Counted from the stretch's first letter, positions 7,787-18,603 are shown. The stretch is DNA of 19,549 nucleotides from DATBDM01 sp036269915 (GCA_036269915.1 DATBDM010000081.1:1-19549); one strand, 5' to 3'. Notes: a model not told the origin generated them from the letters alone. Translations and numbers: made by a program.

Positions 7787-8941
7787 ATGCCTGAAGCCGT
7801 CATCGTCGACGCCATCCGCACGCCGATCGGCCGTGCGGTCAAGGGCTCGCTCAAGGACGTTCGTGCCGACGACCTCGCCGCGGTGCCGCTCAAGGCGCTG
7901 GTCGAGCGCAACCCGGGGGTCGACTTCGCCCAGACCGTCGACCTCATGATGGGCTGCGGGTTCCAGATGGGCGAGCAGGGCCAGAACGTCGGGCGCCAGG
8001 CCGGGCTGCTCGCGGGCATCGACCATCACGTGCCGGCCACGTCGGTCAACCGCTTCTGCGCCTCCTCGCTGCAGACGATCCGGATGGCCTTCCACGCGAT
8101 CAAGGCCGGCGAGGGCGACCAGTACATCGCCGCCGGCGTCGAGGCCGTCTCGCGCTTCCCGGCCCACGAGCCCTACTCCGCCCACCCGGACCTCGACGGC
8201 TCCGAGGGCGACCTCTTCGACGTCTACATCCCGATGGGCCTCACGGCCGAGAACGTCGCCAAGCGCTGCAACGTCTCGCGCGAGGCCCAGGACGAGTGGG
8301 CCGTGATCAGCCAGAACCGGGCCGTGGAGGCGCGCGACAACGGCCACTTCGACGCCGAGATCACGCCGGTGACGGTCGCCGACGGCACGCAGGTCACGTC
8401 CGACGACGGCCCGCGTCCCGGGACGACGATGGAGAAGCTCGCCGAGCTCAAGCCAGCGTTCGATCCCGAGAACGGCACGGTCACGGCCGGCAACGCCTGC
8501 CCGCTCAACGACGGCGCCGCCGCGGTGCTCGTCATGTCCGAGGAGCGCGCGAGGGAGCTCGGCCTGACGCCGAAGGTCCGGATCGTCGCCTCCGCGGTCG
8601 CCGCGATCCGCCCCGAGTACATGGGCCTTGGCCCGATCCCCGCCGTCAGGAAGGTGCTCGAGCAGGCGGGGATGTCGATCGACGACATCGACATCGTCGA
8701 GCTCAACGAGGCGTTCGCCGCGCAGGTCGTCCCGTGCCTGCAGGAGTGGGGCATCGACCGCGAGAAGGTCAACCCGTTCGGCGGCGCGATCGCCCTCGGC
8801 CACCCGTTCGGCATGACCGGCGCGCGCATCATGACGACGCTGATCAACGACCTGCAGACGCTCGACGGGACCTACGGCCTCGAGACGATGTGCGTCGCCG
8901 GCGGCATGGGTCAGGCGATGATCGTCGAGCGGCTCGCATAG
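7787..8941 (+). CDS. Acetyl-CoA C-acyltransferase (thiolase)
   Basis: The enzyme belongs to the thiolase II family and either cleaves 3-ketoacyl-CoA in beta-oxidation or condenses acyl-CoA units. At 384 residues it has normal length. The nucleophile is C91 in NRFCASSLQ. NEAFAAQ and GHPFGMTGAR (H339) form the oxyanion side, and C369 in MCVAGGMGQAM is the acid/base cysteine. Family variation is visible: GHPFGMTG replaces the more common GHPLGxSG and CVAGGMG replaces CxGGGxG, as in the FadA-like thiolases of actinobacteria. ATG 7787 has GGAG five bases upstream; an in-frame GTG at 7763 is less likely. A palindrome just upstream suggests separate control from psuGK. No hydratase or dehydrogenase partner is adjacent, so degradative or biosynthetic use cannot be settled. 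Confidence 0.93.
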   Translation: MPEAVIVDAIRTPIGRAVKGSLKDVRADDLAAVPLKALVERNPGVDFAQTVDLMMGCGFQMGEQGQNVGRQAGLLAGIDHHVPATSVNRFCASSLQTIRMAFHAIKAGEGDQYIAAGVEAVSRFPAHEPYSAHPDLDGSEGDLFDVYIPMGLTAENVAKRCNVSREAQDEWAVISQNRAVEARDNGHFDAEITPVTVADGTQVTSDDGPRPGTTMEKLAELKPAFDPENGTVTAGNACPLNDGAAAVLVMSEERARELGLTPKVRIVASAVAAIRPEYMGLGPIPAVRKVLEQAGMSIDDIDIVELNEAFAAQVVPCLQEWGIDREKVNPFGGAIALGHPFGMTGARIMTTLINDLQTLDGTYGLETMCVAGGMGQAMIVERLA

Positions 8942-8968
8942 CGAGCGCGCGCGGCGGTCGCGCCCTCC

Positions 8969-8982
8969 TATCCTCGACCGCG
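8969..8982 (+). promoter_or_regulatory. -10-like element for a leaderless phosphatase gene
   Basis: TATCCT (8969-8974) lies eight bases before the phosphatase ATG, and no Shine-Dalgarno sequence is present between them. The spacing fits transcription starting at or within a base or two of the start codon. No convincing -35 was seen. Confidence 0.4.
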
Positions 8983-9455
8983 ATGCGCATCCTCTTCGTC
9001 TGCATGGGCAACATCTGCCGCTCCCCGACCGCCGAGGGCGTGATGCGGCGGCTGCTGCGCGACGCCGGTCTCGACGACGCGATCGAGATCGACTCGGCGG
9101 GGACCGGCGGCTGGCATGCCGGCGAGCCGCCCGACGCGCGGGCGACGGAGGCGGCGCGGTTGCGCGGCGTCCGCCTCGAAGGCGCGGCGCGACAGGTCAC
9201 CGCCGCCGACTTCGAGGACTTCGACCTGATCGTGGCGATGGATCGCGCGAACCTGCGCGAGCTGCTCGCGCTCGCGCCGGACGAGGAGGCGGCCGAGAAC
9301 GTGCGCCTGCTGCGCGAGTTCGACCCGGCCTCGGCGGACGCGGGCGACCTCGACGTGCCCGATCCCTACTACGGCGGCGAGCGCGGCTTCGAGCGGGTGC
9401 TCGACCTGGTCGAGGCGGCCTGCCGCGGCCTGCTCGGCGAGCTGCGCGCGGCGCG

Positions 9456-9459
<4 letters not shown>
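8983..9459 (+). CDS. Low-molecular-weight protein-tyrosine-phosphatase family protein
   Basis: This is a 158-residue cytoplasmic phosphatase. The P-loop VCMGNICRSP gives nucleophile C7, second cysteine C12 and phosphate-binding R13. The general acid is D127 in VPDPYYGG. STAG-like IDSAGTGGWHAGEPPD is also conserved. Members dephosphorylate phosphotyrosine or phosphoarginine on proteins, but homologues encoded beside fructosamine-kinase-family genes have been reported to act on sugar-phosphate adducts such as ribulosamine 5-phosphates. Its stop overlaps the start of a kinase of just that family, so a glycation-repair role is a serious alternative to signalling. No tyrosine-kinase or capsule gene is nearby to favour signalling. 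Confidence 0.93.
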
Positions 9460-10337
<878 letters not shown>

Positions 10338-10344
10338 GAACTCC

Positions 10345-11061
10345 TCAGGGAACGTGGATGATCACGTAGTTGAACGGCACCGAGAGGCCCCCGGCCTCCA
10401 CGCCCGTCGGGTTGCAGGCGAGGATCGTGAACCGGCTGCGCGTCGTCGACACCCTCGCCGCGAAGGTCAGCGTGTTGGGCCACGCCGCCCCGGGCGTGAC
10501 CTTGACGAGGTCGCCGGAGATGTCGGCCCCGGATCGCTCCGGTGCGAGCCCGACGGGATCCCCCTGCCAACACTTGCCGGGCGCGACCGTTCCGAGCGTG
10601 ATCGAGAAGTGCCCCCAGAAGCGCCCGATGTCGCGCGCGTCGAGGCCGCCGTCGGTGATGTCGGCGCCGGTCAGGCTGCCGTCGGCGACCTCGAGGCTGC
10701 CGACGGCGCCGAGCGCGATGTCGCCGCCCCGCACCGCGCGGTCGGCGATCGCCGTCGAGCGCACCGCGCCGCGCGCGATCTTGCCCGGCGTGACCGCGCC
10801 GTTGCGCAGCTGGCGCTCGCTGACGCTGCCGCGCGGGGTCCGCTGGAGCTTGCGCACCGCCTTGCGCGACAGGTCACCGATCTTCAGCGAGTGGTCCTTG
10901 ACCTGCCTGGAGGTCACGCTGCCGTGCTTGAGCTTGGCCGCGACCCCGCTCACCACGCGCTCGGCCTGCGCCGGGCCGCCGAGCGCGACGAACAAGGCGA
11001 TCAGCGCGACGACCATGGGCGCGGTGGGGCGGCGCCGGCGGAAGCTGGCAAAGCGCATCAT
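10345..11061 (-). CDS. Secreted decapeptide-repeat protein of Thermoleophilia type
   Basis: No function is known to me. The 238-residue product begins with a basic stretch (FRRRRPTAP), a hydrophobic core MVVALIALFVALGG and a likely signal-peptidase site at AQA, so it is exported. Residues 77-146 are tandem decapeptides such as NGAVTPGKIA, RGAVRSTAIA, DRAVRGGDIA and DGSLTGADIT. V or L stands at 80, 90, 100, 110, 120, 130 and 140, and L, I or V at 85, 95, 105, 115, 125, 135 and 145. An earlier set at about 46-65 keeps the period but is shifted one residue. A hydrophobic residue every five positions suggests a beta-solenoid or fibrous stalk. The last 90 residues look like a beta-rich domain with C164 and C216. 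It has its own promoter-like element. Confidence 0.8.
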   Translation of the reverse strand: MMRFASFRRRRPTAPMVVALIALFVALGGPAQAERVVSGVAAKLKHGSVTSRQVKDHSLKIGDLSRKAVRKLQRTPRGSVSERQLRNGAVTPGKIARGAVRSTAIADRAVRGGDIALGAVGSLEVADGSLTGADITDGGLDARDIGRFWGHFSITLGTVAPGKCWQGDPVGLAPERSGADISGDLVKVTPGAAWPNTLTFAARVSTTRSRFTILACNPTGVEAGGLSVPFNYVIIHVP

Positions 11062-11077
11062 CGCGTGAGCCAGCCTA
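11062..11077 (-). promoter_or_regulatory. TAGGCT -10-like element of the repeat-protein gene
   Basis: On the minus strand TAGGCT (11077 to 11072) precedes the first of two tandem ATGs by ten bases. There is no ribosome-binding site, so a leaderless or near-leaderless transcript is likely. The hexamer is the same as upstream of the genes starting at 3907 and 18151. Confidence 0.4.
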
Positions 11078-11094
11078 GGGCGTGGAGCGGTCGT

Positions 11095-11110
11095 TGAAGC
11101 TCCGGCTTCA
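11095..11110 (-). terminator. Hairpin overlapping the ABC transporter stop codon
   Basis: TGAAGC (11095-11100) and GCTTCA (11105-11110) form a perfect six-base stem around a four-base loop, and one arm contains the TGA stop of the transporter gene. On the minus strand no T-run follows. It may act as a short U-tract-less terminator or protect the 3' end of the lon-ABC message. Confidence 0.45.
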
Positions 11111-12843
11111 GCGTACGTATGAGACGGAAACCGGTCCACTGTCGCGTGCGACCAGCTCCGCGTAGCGCCCGCCGAGCGCCAGCAGCTCCTCGTGCGTGCC
11201 GGTCTCGACGACCCGTCCGGCGTCCAGCACCGCGATCCTGTCGGCCTCGCGAACGGTGGAGAGCCGGTGGGCGATGACGAGCGTCGTGCGGCCCTGGGCG
11301 AGCGCGTCGAGCGCCTCGCCGACCGCCCGCTCGGTCTGCACGTCGAGCGCGCTCGTCGCCTCGTCGAGCACGAGCACCGGCGGGTTGCGCAGGATCGTGC
11401 GGGCGATCGCGATCCGCTGGCGCTCGCCCCCGGAGAACCGGAAGCCGCGCTCGCCGACGACGGTGTCGTAGCCCTCGGGCAGCGCCGCGATCGTGTCGTG
11501 CACCTGCGCGGCGCGCGCCGCCTGCTCGATCGCCTCGTCGCTCGCGTCCGGGCGCGCGAACCGCAGGTTCTCGCGCACCGAGGCATGGAAGAGGTAGGTC
11601 TCCTGGGAGACGACGCCGATCGCGTCGGTCAGCGAGGCGAACGTCAGATCGCGCAGGTCGGTGCCGTCGAGCCGCACCGCGCCGCGCTCGGGGTCGTACA
11701 GCCGCGCGGCCAGGTAGCCGAGCGTGGTCTTGCCCGAGCCGGTCTCGCCCACGAGCGCGAGCGTCGTGCCCGCCGGCACGGTCAGGTTGATGTCGGCGAG
11801 GGTCCAGCCCTCCTCCTCCTCACCGTCGTAGCGGAACCAGACGTCGTCGAAGCGCAGCTCGCCCCGGAGGTCCTTGAGCGACCGCGCGCCCGGCTCGAGG
11901 TCGACCGGTAGGTCGAGGTACTCGAAGATCCGCTCGAACAGGGCGCCGGAGCTCTGGATGTCGACCGCGACGCCGAGCAGCGACTGGATCGGGAAGAAGA
12001 GCCGCGTCTGCAGCGTCGTGAAGGCGACGATCGTGCCGATCGACGCGGCGCCGGGAGCGAGCCCGGCGAACAGGTAGACGAGCGCGGGCATGACCGCGAA
12101 CGAGGTCTGGATGAACGACATCACCCAGCGCCCGGCCATGCGCGAGCGGACCTCGAGCTCGGCGAGGCGCTCGGACTCGCTCGTGAAGCGCTCGGCGAGC
12201 GCCGGCCCGCGGCCCATGGTCTTGCCGAGCAGGATGCCCGAGACCGACAGCGACTCCTGCACGAGCGAGGAGATGTCGGCCATGGCGCCCTGGCGCGTGG
12301 TCGAGATGCGCCGCCGCTCGGCGCCCACGCGGCGCGCCAGCAGCACGAAGAAGGGGGTGATCGCCAGCGAGAAGAGCGCGAGGCGCCAGTCGAGCAGCAG
12401 CATCGCCACGATCGTCGCGATGACCGTGGTGACGTTGGAGACGATCGAGGTCGCCGTGTTGGTGACGACGTTCTGCACGCCGCCGATGTCGTTGGCGATG
12501 CGCGACTGGATCTCGCCCGTGCGCGTCTTGGTGAAGAAGGCGAGCGAGAGCCGCTGGAGGTGGCGGTACACCTCGGCGCGCAGGTCGTGCATGACCCGCT
12601 GGCCGACCACGTTGGACAGCCAGGTCTGGGCCACGTTGAGCACGCCGCCGGCGACGGCGACGGCGATCATGCCGCCGACCAGCCAGGCCAGCAGCTTGTC
12701 GTCGTTCTCCGGAAGGGCGTGGTCGAGGATGTCGCGCAGCAGGAACGGGGAGACCATCCCCAGGCCCGCCGAGACGACGATCAGCCCCAGTACCGCGGCC
12801 AGGCGGCCGCGGTACGGGGCGAACAGGCGGGCGATCCGCCTCG

Positions 12844-12847
<4 letters not shown>
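11108..12847 (-). CDS. ABC half-transporter, exporter type (fused TMD-NBD)
   Basis: This 579-residue protein combines an N-terminal six-helix exporter domain (about residues 1-310, starting LTRRIARLFAPYRGR) with a C-terminal ATPase. Walker A is GETGSGKTT with K373, the signature is FSGGERQR (F in place of the usual L), Walker B is VLVLDEATSALD, and the switch histidine lies in IAHRLSTV. It must pair with itself or another half-transporter. It resembles the MsbA/LmrA lipid and drug exporter group, but the substrate cannot be inferred. The start is TTG 12847, which overlaps the lon stop in a TTGA junction; no ATG or GTG lies nearby in frame before the first transmembrane helix. A hairpin spans its stop codon, which suggests the transcript ends here. 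Confidence 0.92.
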
Positions 12848-15156
<2,309 letters not shown>

Positions 15157-15181
15157 CAATACTTCACCTTGTGTAGGGACT

Positions 15182-15198
15182 TACGCAATGTATGCGTA
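15182..15198. promoter_or_regulatory. Perfect inverted repeat in the lon leader
   Basis: TACGCA (15182-15187) and TGCGTA (15193-15198) are perfect inverted arms around ATGTA, 26 bases upstream of the lon ATG. On the minus strand the element contains TACATT, a possible -10, so a bound protein would block transcription. The CGC-to-GCG spacing is seven bases, not the five I recall for ClgR sites, so I do not assign it to ClgR. Confidence 0.5.
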
Positions 15199-15232
15199 GC
15201 GTACCACGAGTCGTTGCACGCGCAAGCGCACG

Positions 15233-15255
15233 ATCTCAGTGTCATGGACTGAGAT
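15233..15255. promoter_or_regulatory. 8-bp inverted repeat with HAIR-like spacing upstream of lon
   Basis: ATCTCAGT (15233-15240) and ACTGAGAT (15248-15255) are perfect arms separated by seven bases. The HspR operator HAIR, CTTGAGT-N7-ACTCAAG, has the same spacing and the same inner AGT...ACT, and HspR is known to control lon in Streptomyces. The repeat also spans the stop codon (15242-15244) of the RibD-like gene, so a hairpin terminator without a T-run is the competing reading. Confidence 0.45.
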
Positions 15256-16006
15256 GATACGCCACGCCGTAACGCAGGAACAGCTCGTCCCCGGCGCGGA
15301 GCACCCAGCGGAGCCCGAGCTGGGTCTGCGCGCTCAATCGACCGCCCGCGACGATCGCCGGCTCGTTCTCGTCGCCGGTCAGCAGCGGGGCCAGCGTCAG
15401 GAACAGCTCGTCGACCACGCCGGCCTCGAGCAGCGCGCGGTTGAGCGTCGGGCCGCCCTCGCACAGCAGCGCCGCGATCCCGCGGGCGCGCAGGTCGGCG
15501 AGCACGGCGGCGGGCGCCGGATCGGGCAGCCGGACGAGCTCGACCGGAGCGGCGACCGGCGGCGGCTCGGCCTCGCCCGGACCGCTGTAGACCAGGATCG
15601 GCTGGTCGGCCGCGGCGAACAGCCCCGCGTCCCACGGGAGGTCGAGCGAGCGCGAGAGCAGCACCGCCACCGGCGTCTCCCGCTGCCCGGCTGCGGAGCG
15701 GCGCCCGCGCCGCTCCGGCGCGCGCACGAGGGTGTCGTAGCCCTCGGCGCGCAGCGTGCCGGAGCCGATCAGGACCGCGTCGGCCAGGGTGCGCAGCTCG
15801 AGCAGCATCTCGAGGTCGGCCTCGTCGCCGAGCGTCGACGTGTGGCCGTCGAGCGCCGCGCGGCCGTCCGCGGTCGCGACCATGTTCACGTACGTGAACG
15901 GGCGCGCGGCGTGAGCGCGCTCGCGCGGGCGCAGGCGCGCGAGCAGCTCCGCGACGGCGGCGGGCGGGCCGGGCGGGTGCAGTGGCTCGAGCAGCGGCGG
16001 GGTCAT
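15242..16006 (-). CDS. RibD C-terminal-domain reductase (dihydrofolate-reductase-like fold)
   Basis: The 254-residue product is a stand-alone NADPH-dependent reductase domain of the RibD C-terminal family, related to the enzyme that reduces 5-amino-6-ribosylaminouracil 5'-phosphate in riboflavin synthesis. Supporting blocks are PFTYVNMVATADGRAALDG near the N-terminus, ADAVLIGSGTLRAEGYDTLV (nucleotide and ribose contacts) and ALLCEGGPTLNRALLEAGVVDELFLTLAPLLTG. The deaminase half of bifunctional RibD is absent, and no other riboflavin gene is nearby, so a different pteridine- or pyrimidine-like substrate is quite possible. The start is ATG 16006, divergent from the flavoprotein gene with a 41-base gap. 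The final codons lie within a perfect inverted repeat. Confidence 0.87.
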   Translation of the reverse strand: MTPPLLEPLHPPGPPAAVAELLARLRPRERAHAARPFTYVNMVATADGRAALDGHTSTLGDEADLEMLLELRTLADAVLIGSGTLRAEGYDTLVRAPERRGRRSAAGQRETPVAVLLSRSLDLPWDAGLFAAADQPILVYSGPGEAEPPPVAAPVELVRLPDPAPAAVLADLRARGIAALLCEGGPTLNRALLEAGVVDELFLTLAPLLTGDENEPAIVAGGRLSAQTQLGLRWVLRAGDELFLRYGVAYHLSP

Positions 16007-16047
16007 CGCCAGAGCATGCCGGACCCGATCCGGGAAGACTCCGCCCG
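16007..16047. promoter_or_regulatory. Divergent control region with a CCGGA-N5-TCCGG dyad
   Basis: The 41 bases between the reductase and flavoprotein starts contain CCGGA (16019-16023) and TCCGG (16029-16033), perfect arms around CCCGA. No convincing -10 or Shine-Dalgarno sequence was found for either gene. Five-base GC arms can arise by chance in this DNA. Confidence 0.3.
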
Positions 16048-17577
16048 ATGCCCGACCTCGACGCGATCGTCATCGGCGCGGGACCCAACGGCCTCTCCGC
16101 GGCGATCACGCTCGCCCGTGCGGGGCGCTCCGTGCTCGTGCTCGAGGCCGCCGGCCACCACGGCGGGGCGGTCCACACGGAGGAGCTGACGCTGCCGGGC
16201 TTCCGGCACGACACGTGGTCGAGCGTCTACCCGGCCGCCGCGGCGTCGCCGGTCTTTCAGTCCTTCGAGCTCGAGCGCTATGGGCTCGAGTGGGTCCATC
16301 CGCGCTACGCGATGGCGCACGTGCTGGCCGACGGCCGCGCCGCCGCGCTCTCCCGCGACGTTGCCGAGACGGCGGCGACGCTCGACGCCCTGCATCCCGG
16401 CGACGGCGCGTCGTGGGCCGCCTTCGCGACGCCCTACCTCGAGCACTTCGACGCCGTGCGCCGGACCTTCCTCGGAGGCTTCCCGCCCGTCCGCGGCGCG
16501 CTCGGGCTGACGCGGCTGGGCTACGGCGGCCTGCTCGACTTCGTCCGACTGGTGCTGATGCCCGCGTCGGCGCTCGGCGAGGACCTCTTCCGCCACGGCG
16601 GCTCGCGCGCGTGGCTGTACGGCGCCGCCATGCACGGCGACGTCCCGCCGAACGGTGCGGGGAGCGCCGTGGCCGCCGCCTACCTGATCCTGATGGGCCA
16701 CGCCGTCGGGTGGCCGAGTCCCCGCGGCGGCGCCGCGAGGCTGGCGGACGCGCTCGTTGCCTGCCTGCGCGCGCACGGCGGCGACGTCCGCACGGCGGCG
16801 ACCGTCGAGCGCATCGAGATCGAGCGCGGACGCGCGCGCGGCGTCGTGCTCGCCGGCGGGGAGCGCGTGGCCGCGCCGCTCGTCGTCGGCGACGTCACCC
16901 CGCGGGGCCTGCTCGCGCTGGCCGGCGACGCGCTCGGCGAGCGCTACGCGCGGGGGCTGCGCCGCTACCGCTTCGGGCCTTCCACGCTCAAGGTCGACTG
17001 GGCTCTGGCGGGCGCCGTGCCGTGGACGGCGCCGGAGGCCCGCGCGGCCGGCACCGTGCACGTCGGCGGGGACGAGGAGGACGTGCTGCGCGCGACCGCC
17101 CACACCGGGCGCCAGGACGTCGCCGAGCAGCCGTTCGTGCTGTTCGGCCAGCAGTCCGTGGCCGACCCGACGCGCGCCCCGGCCGGGCAGCACACCGCCT
17201 GGGCCTACACCCACGGGCCGCACGGCGTCGACTGGGAGGGCCGGCGCGACGAGCTGGTGGAGCGCATGGAGGCGCGCGTCGAGACGTTCGCGCCAGGGTT
17301 CCGCGAGCGGATCCTCGCCCGCCACGTGCAGACGCCCGCCGACCTCGAGCGCCGCAACGCCAATCTCGTGTACGGCGACGTCGGCGCCGGGTCGTACTCA
17401 CTGGACCAGGTGATCCTCCGGCCCATGCCGGGCGTCGCGCCGTACCGCACCCCGGTCCGCGGGCTCTACCTGGGCAGCGCGTCCACGTTCCCGGGCGGCG
17501 CCGTCCACGGCGTGCCCGGCGCGGCCGCGGCGCGGCACGCGCTCATCGGAACGCGCATCCGGCGAGGTGGTCGTTGA
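16048..17577 (+). CDS. FAD-dependent oxidoreductase, PYROXD2/phytoene-desaturase-like
   Basis: This is a 509-residue flavoprotein of the COG1233 type (phytoene dehydrogenase and related proteins). The N-terminal Rossmann motif is IVIGAGPNGLSAAITLARAG followed by VLVLEAAGHHGGAVHTEE, where E closes on the FAD ribose. The C-terminal FAD block is GLYLGSASTFPGGAVHGVPG. The central part (GAGSAVAAAYLILMGHAVGWPSPRGGAARLADAL) fits PYROXD2-like proteins better than true carotenoid desaturases. No carotenoid genes such as crtB or crtE are nearby, so the substrate is unknown. The start ATG 16048 has only a weak upstream GGGAAG. Its last 35 bases overlap the convergent tag gene. Confidence 0.88.
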   Translation: MPDLDAIVIGAGPNGLSAAITLARAGRSVLVLEAAGHHGGAVHTEELTLPGFRHDTWSSVYPAAAASPVFQSFELERYGLEWVHPRYAMAHVLADGRAAALSRDVAETAATLDALHPGDGASWAAFATPYLEHFDAVRRTFLGGFPPVRGALGLTRLGYGGLLDFVRLVLMPASALGEDLFRHGGSRAWLYGAAMHGDVPPNGAGSAVAAAYLILMGHAVGWPSPRGGAARLADALVACLRAHGGDVRTAATVERIEIERGRARGVVLAGGERVAAPLVVGDVTPRGLLALAGDALGERYARGLRRYRFGPSTLKVDWALAGAVPWTAPEARAAGTVHVGGDEEDVLRATAHTGRQDVAEQPFVLFGQQSVADPTRAPAGQHTAWAYTHGPHGVDWEGRRDELVERMEARVETFAPGFRERILARHVQTPADLERRNANLVYGDVGAGSYSLDQVILRPMPGVAPYRTPVRGLYLGSASTFPGGAVHGVPGAAAARHALIGTRIRRGGR

Positions 17578-18124
17578 CCAGCCCGCAGGCCTGCATCAGC
17601 GCGTAGGCGGTCGTCGGCCCCACGAACGCGAACCCGCGGCGCTTGAGCTCCTTCGCCATCGCCGTGGACTCCGGCGTGGTCGCCGGCACGTCGCCGAGCG
17701 CCTGCGGCACGGGACCGCCGCCGTCGGGCGCGAAGCCCCACAGCAGCTCCGAGAGCGGCACGTCGAGGGCGAGCACGGCGCGCGCGTTGGTGATCGCGGC
17801 GAGGATCTTCGCCCGGTTGCGGACGATCGACGCGTCGTCCATCAGGCGCGTGACGTCGGCGTCGCCGAACGCCGCCACGCGCTCGGGGTCAAAGCCCGCG
17901 AACGCCGCCCGGAAGCCCTCGCGCTTGCGCAGGATCGTGAGCCACGAGAGCCCGGATTGGAACGCCTCCAGGCAGAGCTTCTCGTAGAGCGCGGTGTCGT
18001 CGTGGGTGGGCCGCCCCCACTCGTCGTCGTGGTAGGCGACGTAGTCCGGCGCCGACGTCGCCCACGCGCAGCGCGGGCGCCCGTCGGGTCCCGTGGTCAG
18101 GCCCGGCTGGTGGGGTGCGCTCAC
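17543..18124 (-). CDS. tag: DNA-3-methyladenine glycosylase I
   Basis: Tag removes 3-methyladenine from alkylated DNA as the first step of base-excision repair. The 193-residue length is close to E. coli Tag (187). The family zinc site is complete: C19 (RCAWA), H32 (YHDDEWG), H186 and C190 (DHLAGC). YHDDEWGRP, LYEKLCLEAFQSGLSWLTIL and NRAKILAAITNA are highly conserved. The start is GTG 18124, eight bases after a TATAGG element shared with the divergent membrane-protein gene, so translation appears leaderless. The codons for H186 and C190 lie in the part that overlaps, antisense, the end of the flavoprotein gene. Confidence 0.96.
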   Translation of the reverse strand: MSAPHQPGLTTGPDGRPRCAWATSAPDYVAYHDDEWGRPTHDDTALYEKLCLEAFQSGLSWLTILRKREGFRAAFAGFDPERVAAFGDADVTRLMDDASIVRNRAKILAAITNARAVLALDVPLSELLWGFAPDGGGPVPQALGDVPATTPESTAMAKELKRRGFAFVGPTTAYALMQACGLVNDHLAGCAFR

Positions 18125-18150
18125 GCGGCGACCCTATAGGCTCGCGGAGG
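18125..18150. promoter_or_regulatory. Palindromic shared -10 for tag and the membrane-protein gene
   Basis: CCTATAGG (18133-18140) is a perfect palindrome, so both strands read TATAGG. On the minus strand it ends exactly eight bases before the tag GTG. On the plus strand TATAGG ends ten bases and TAGGCT (18137-18142) eight bases before the ATG at 18151. One core could therefore open for transcription in both directions. GGAGG directly abuts the plus-strand ATG, too close to be a normal ribosome-binding site. Confidence 0.55.
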
Positions 18151-18603
18151 ATGCGCGGGCGACTCGGAGCGAGTGAAGCGATCGCCGTCGTCGGCGGTCT
18201 GCTGCTCGCCCTCGGCGTGTTCCTGCCGTGGTACGGCACGAGCTCGAACCCGAACGCCCAGATCGACGGGGCGCGGGGCGACTTCAGTGCCTGGGACGTC
18301 CACCCGATCCTGCGCTGGCCACTGCTCGCCGGCGCGGTCGCGCCGCTGATCCTCGCCTGGATCATCGTGCGCGAGCACGAGCTGTCCTGGCCGCGCGGCG
18401 AGCTGACGGCCGTGGTCGGCCTCGTCGCCGTGGCGCTGATCCTGTACTTCGGCTTCCTCAGCCGCCCGGGTGATCCGTCCGGCGAGATCTCGCTGAAGGT
18501 CGGCTGGTTCGTCTCGCTGCTCGGCGCCGTGCTGATCCTCTTCGGGGGCGCCGCGCGCGCCTCCGGCACCGAACGACCACGAAAGCCACCGGGAGTGCTC
18601 TAG
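18151..18603 (+). CDS. Four-helix membrane protein of unknown function
   Basis: I do not recognise a specific family. The 150-residue product has four hydrophobic segments: residues about 10-27 (IAVVGGLLLALGVFLPWY), 51-70, 82-102 and 115-135. The first ends in FLPWYGTSS, a motif frequent in small actinobacterial membrane proteins in which a Trp/Tyr-rich loop follows helix 1. The C-terminal tail (ASGTERPRKPPGVL) is short and basic. The ATG 18151 start is preceded by a GGAGG that touches it, while TAGGCT eight bases upstream suggests a leaderless transcript; an in-frame GTG at 18115 would overlap tag. The stop TAG directly abuts the glpX ATG, which implies a shared message. Confidence 0.8.
   Translation: MRGRLGASEAIAVVGGLLLALGVFLPWYGTSSNPNAQIDGARGDFSAWDVHPILRWPLLAGAVAPLILAWIIVREHELSWPRGELTAVVGLVAVALILYFGFLSRPGDPSGEISLKVGWFVSLLGAVLILFGGAARASGTERPRKPPGVL

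Noticed and set aside
8945..8963. GC hairpin between the thiolase and phosphatase genes as a terminator
   Set aside because: The stem is only five bases (GCGCG/CGCGC), there is no T-run, and such pairings are frequent by chance in this composition.
15182..15198. ClgR binding site upstream of lon
   Set aside because: The spacing between CGC and GCG is seven bases rather than the five I recall for ClgR, so only a generic dyad is claimed.
16003..17325. Minus-strand open frame opposite the flavoprotein gene
   Set aside because: It is a low-complexity Arg/Ala/Gly/His translation with no motif, while the plus strand carries both FAD-binding blocks.
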